Assembly (NCBI GenBank): GCA_022709385.1
Contig: JAKLIX010000005.1
Span: 62,001 to 126,000, forward strand
DNA length: 64,000 nt
From: Bacteroidota bacterium
Lineage (GTDB): Bacteria > Bacteroidota > Bacteroidia > Bacteroidales > CAIXZF01
Direction: 5' to 3'
Below the pieces are notes generated by a model. It was not told the origin of the DNA. It worked only from the letters and a program-made list of their open reading frames with translations, and ran no database searches. Shown here piece after piece: positions 62,482 through 64,000 of this stretch; position 1 is the stretch's first letter, and each line of letters opens with the position of its first letter. The position numbers and the translations under genes are program-made.

Positions 62482-64000
62482 TCAGTAAACGAGCTTCATT
62501 TCATTCAGCAGGTGTCCCGCACCGCAGACTTTATCCACCACAAACAGGCAGTAGCGGACATCGAGGGTGATATTGCGGCACTGCCTGATGTCGTAGTTGA
62601 TGTCGCTCATGGTGCCTTCCCAGTTCCTGTCGAAGTTGATCCCGATCAGTTGGCCGTCGGCATTGAACACCGGGCTGCCTGAGTTCCCGCCAGAGGTATG
62701 GTTGGTTGCAATGAAACAGGTACGAAGCATCCCGCGCTGATCGGCATATTTTCCAAAGTCCCTTGCCTGGTAAAGCGCTTTGAGCCTCGGATCCACGGCA
62801 TAATCTTCCACCGCGGGATCCTCTTTCTCCAGGATACCTGCCAGGGTAGTATAGTAATCGTAATGCACGGCATCGCGGGGGGTGTAATCCATCACCTGGC
62901 CATAGGCAACACGCAGGGTCAGGTTGGCATCGGGATAAAAACGCTTGCCCGGCGACATTTCCATTAAAGCCTTCACATATACCCGCTGGAGACTGTCGGT
63001 AATATCGCGGTAGCCCGATAATTCATCCGCGATCTTTTCGCGGTAGGTGTCTGAGAAGCTTACGGCCAGACGGACAAAGGGGTCTTTTAGCAGTTTCTTG
63101 TGACGGGAAGGCTTATAATGTTCCAGAAAGTCAAGCAGTTTTTCTTTGGAAACCAGCATGGATTCCTGAAATGCGTCATTAGTAAACCGCTGATAATCTG
63201 TTCCGTACTTTTTCCTGATCTCCGCGAAAACCCCGGGCAGGTAGGCCTGGTCGGTATGTGTGGCATACTCCGACAGCAGATAGGGCATCACTGCCCGGTC
63301 GACGGAAGGATTGTAGTTCTTGTAGAAATCGGGGATGCTGCTGATGAGCCGGGAAAGCTCCTCATCTACCGCTTTTCCCTGCTCCGACAGCATGATCAGC
63401 TTGTTGAAGCGTCCGGCCAGCCTCACCAGTTCGATCCCGAGCCCGGCTTCGGTATAGTAAACATAGGCCAGGGATACAGGCGTCATCTTTTTATACACCG
63501 CTTCGAATGCGCCAAGCAAGCCCTGGTAGGTAGTTTTGCGGTTGCGTTCACCCATCACCCAGGTGCTGAATTCCCTCTCCGCTTCCCTTTTGTTTTGTAC
63601 CGTTCCGAGCCGTTTCAGACCATTGTTCTCTCCTGTCCATTTTTTCCAACCGTTGGCAATACCGGCTGCCTTGGCGGCATACTGTATCCTGGTGAGCGGA
63701 TCCTGCGCCATGAATTGATTGATGGCATCCAGCCTCCTTCCCCTGAGCCGGATGCGCACCGGATTCTCCACTTCCGAGACCAGGCTCACCGCCCAGGAAG
63801 GGATGAACTGCTGGGTTCGCCCGGGATAACCAAACACAAAGGTAAAATCCTCCTTTTCATAGCCTTTCATGCTGATTGTCAGACTCTTCTTCGGCTTATA
63901 CGGAACATTCTCCTCCGACCATTCCGCAGGAAGGTTATCTTTCCCTGCATAGATGCGGAACATACTGAAGTCCCCGGTATGCCTCGGCCACATCCAGTTG
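62482..64000 (-). CDS. dpp11: S46-family dipeptidyl-peptidase, DPP11 type (N-terminus beyond window)
   Basis: Partial: the C-terminal 505 residues or so are inside; the frame stays open to the window edge (NWMWPRHTGDFSMFR continues leftward), so the signal peptide and catalytic His lie outside. The catalytic Asp is probably in RHTGDFS, and the catalytic Ser is in HTSGGNSGSPV, 430 residues further on, matching the known spacing of S46 enzymes. Eighteen residues after the Ser is an Arg in NFDRNWEG. In Porphyromonas gingivalis DPP11 the same Ser655-Arg673 spacing sets Asp/Glu specificity at P1, while DPP7 has Gly there. A periplasmic enzyme that frees acidic dipeptides. Confidence 0.9.
   Translation of the reverse strand, partial: NWMWPRHTGDFSMFRIYAGKDNLPAEWSEENVPYKPKKSLTISMKGYEKEDFTFVFGYPGRTQQFIPSWAVSLVSEVENPVRIRLRGRRLDAINQFMAQDPLTRIQYAAKAAGIANGWKKWTGENNGLKRLGTVQNKREAEREFSTWVMGERNRKTTYQGLLGAFEAVYKKMTPVSLAYVYYTEAGLGIELVRLAGRFNKLIMLSEQGKAVDEELSRLISSIPDFYKNYNPSVDRAVMPYLLSEYATHTDQAYLPGVFAEIRKKYGTDYQRFTNDAFQESMLVSKEKLLDFLEHYKPSRHKKLLKDPFVRLAVSFSDTYREKIADELSGYRDITDSLQRVYVKALMEMSPGKRFYPDANLTLRVAYGQVMDYTPRDAVHYDYYTTLAGILEKEDPAVEDYAVDPRLKALYQARDFGKYADQRGMLRTCFIATNHTSGGNSGSPVFNADGQLIGINFDRNWEGTMSDINYDIRQCRNITLDVRYCLFVVDKVCGAGHLLNEMKLVY

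Overview
The window looks like a chromosomal segment of a Bacteroidota bacterium, probably a free-living or environmental lineage. Ten proteins carry a C-terminal type IX secretion (T9SS) sorting domain of the FPNPA...GxYxL type. There is also an S46 dipeptidyl-peptidase, an energy transducer of the Bacteroidota TonB type, LytS-like/PAS sensors, and promoters fitting the Bacteroidota -7 consensus TAnnTTTG. Oxygen-dependent phenylalanine/tyrosine catabolism points to an aerobic or facultative life. No rRNA, tRNA, CRISPR array, phage or insertion sequence was recognised.

Layout. 0.2-5.2 kb: a cytidylate-kinase-like protein, a DSD1-type PLP enzyme, two small T9SS proteins and a DUF4143-type ATPase behind a palindromic promoter. 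5.3-11.5 kb: a heparinase II/III-like protein, an FkbM methyltransferase, a glycosyltransferase and an SGNH-like protein. 11.5-24.7 kb: a long minus-strand run containing two CotH-kinase/lamin-tail T9SS proteins, a VTC-type polyphosphate polymerase domain protein, DUF4956, DUF2490, two paralogous lipoproteins, an arylsulfotransferase, a beta-propeller protein and a LamG protein. 24.9-28.5 kb: a small secreted protein, an FAD reductase, RlmN and an anion permease. 28.8-34.9 kb: two Omp28-like T9SS proteins, TonB, a repeat-filled gap and a class-A beta-lactamase-like serine hydrolase. 35-45 kb: AsmA, a FISUMP protein, a very large hybrid histidine kinase and a membrane PAS sensor. 45.3-53.3 kb: one gene for a 2650-residue surface protein. 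53.4-55.3 kb: two lipoproteins and an exported isochorismatase-like protein. 55.4-61.9 kb: a phenylalanine/tyrosine degradation operon (hmgA, hppD, fahA, flavin reductase, phhA). The window ends in a partial DPP11-type S46 peptidase.

Two possible systems stand out. First, four separate proteins (heparinase-like, SGNH-like, FISUMP and the 2650-residue protein) share a module of about 150 residues: a carboxypeptidase-regulatory-like sandwich followed by a dockerin-like segment with one intact calcium-loop pattern and a closing CxGDVNGS motif. Only the giant protein also has a cohesin-like domain and a T9SS sorting signal. This suggests a cohesin/dockerin-like surface assembly with the giant protein as anchor. 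Second, the CotH-VTC-DUF4956-DUF2490 operon with two lipoproteins looks like an envelope phosphate/kinase system of unknown function. Both are inferences from sequence and layout and need structural and biochemical tests.
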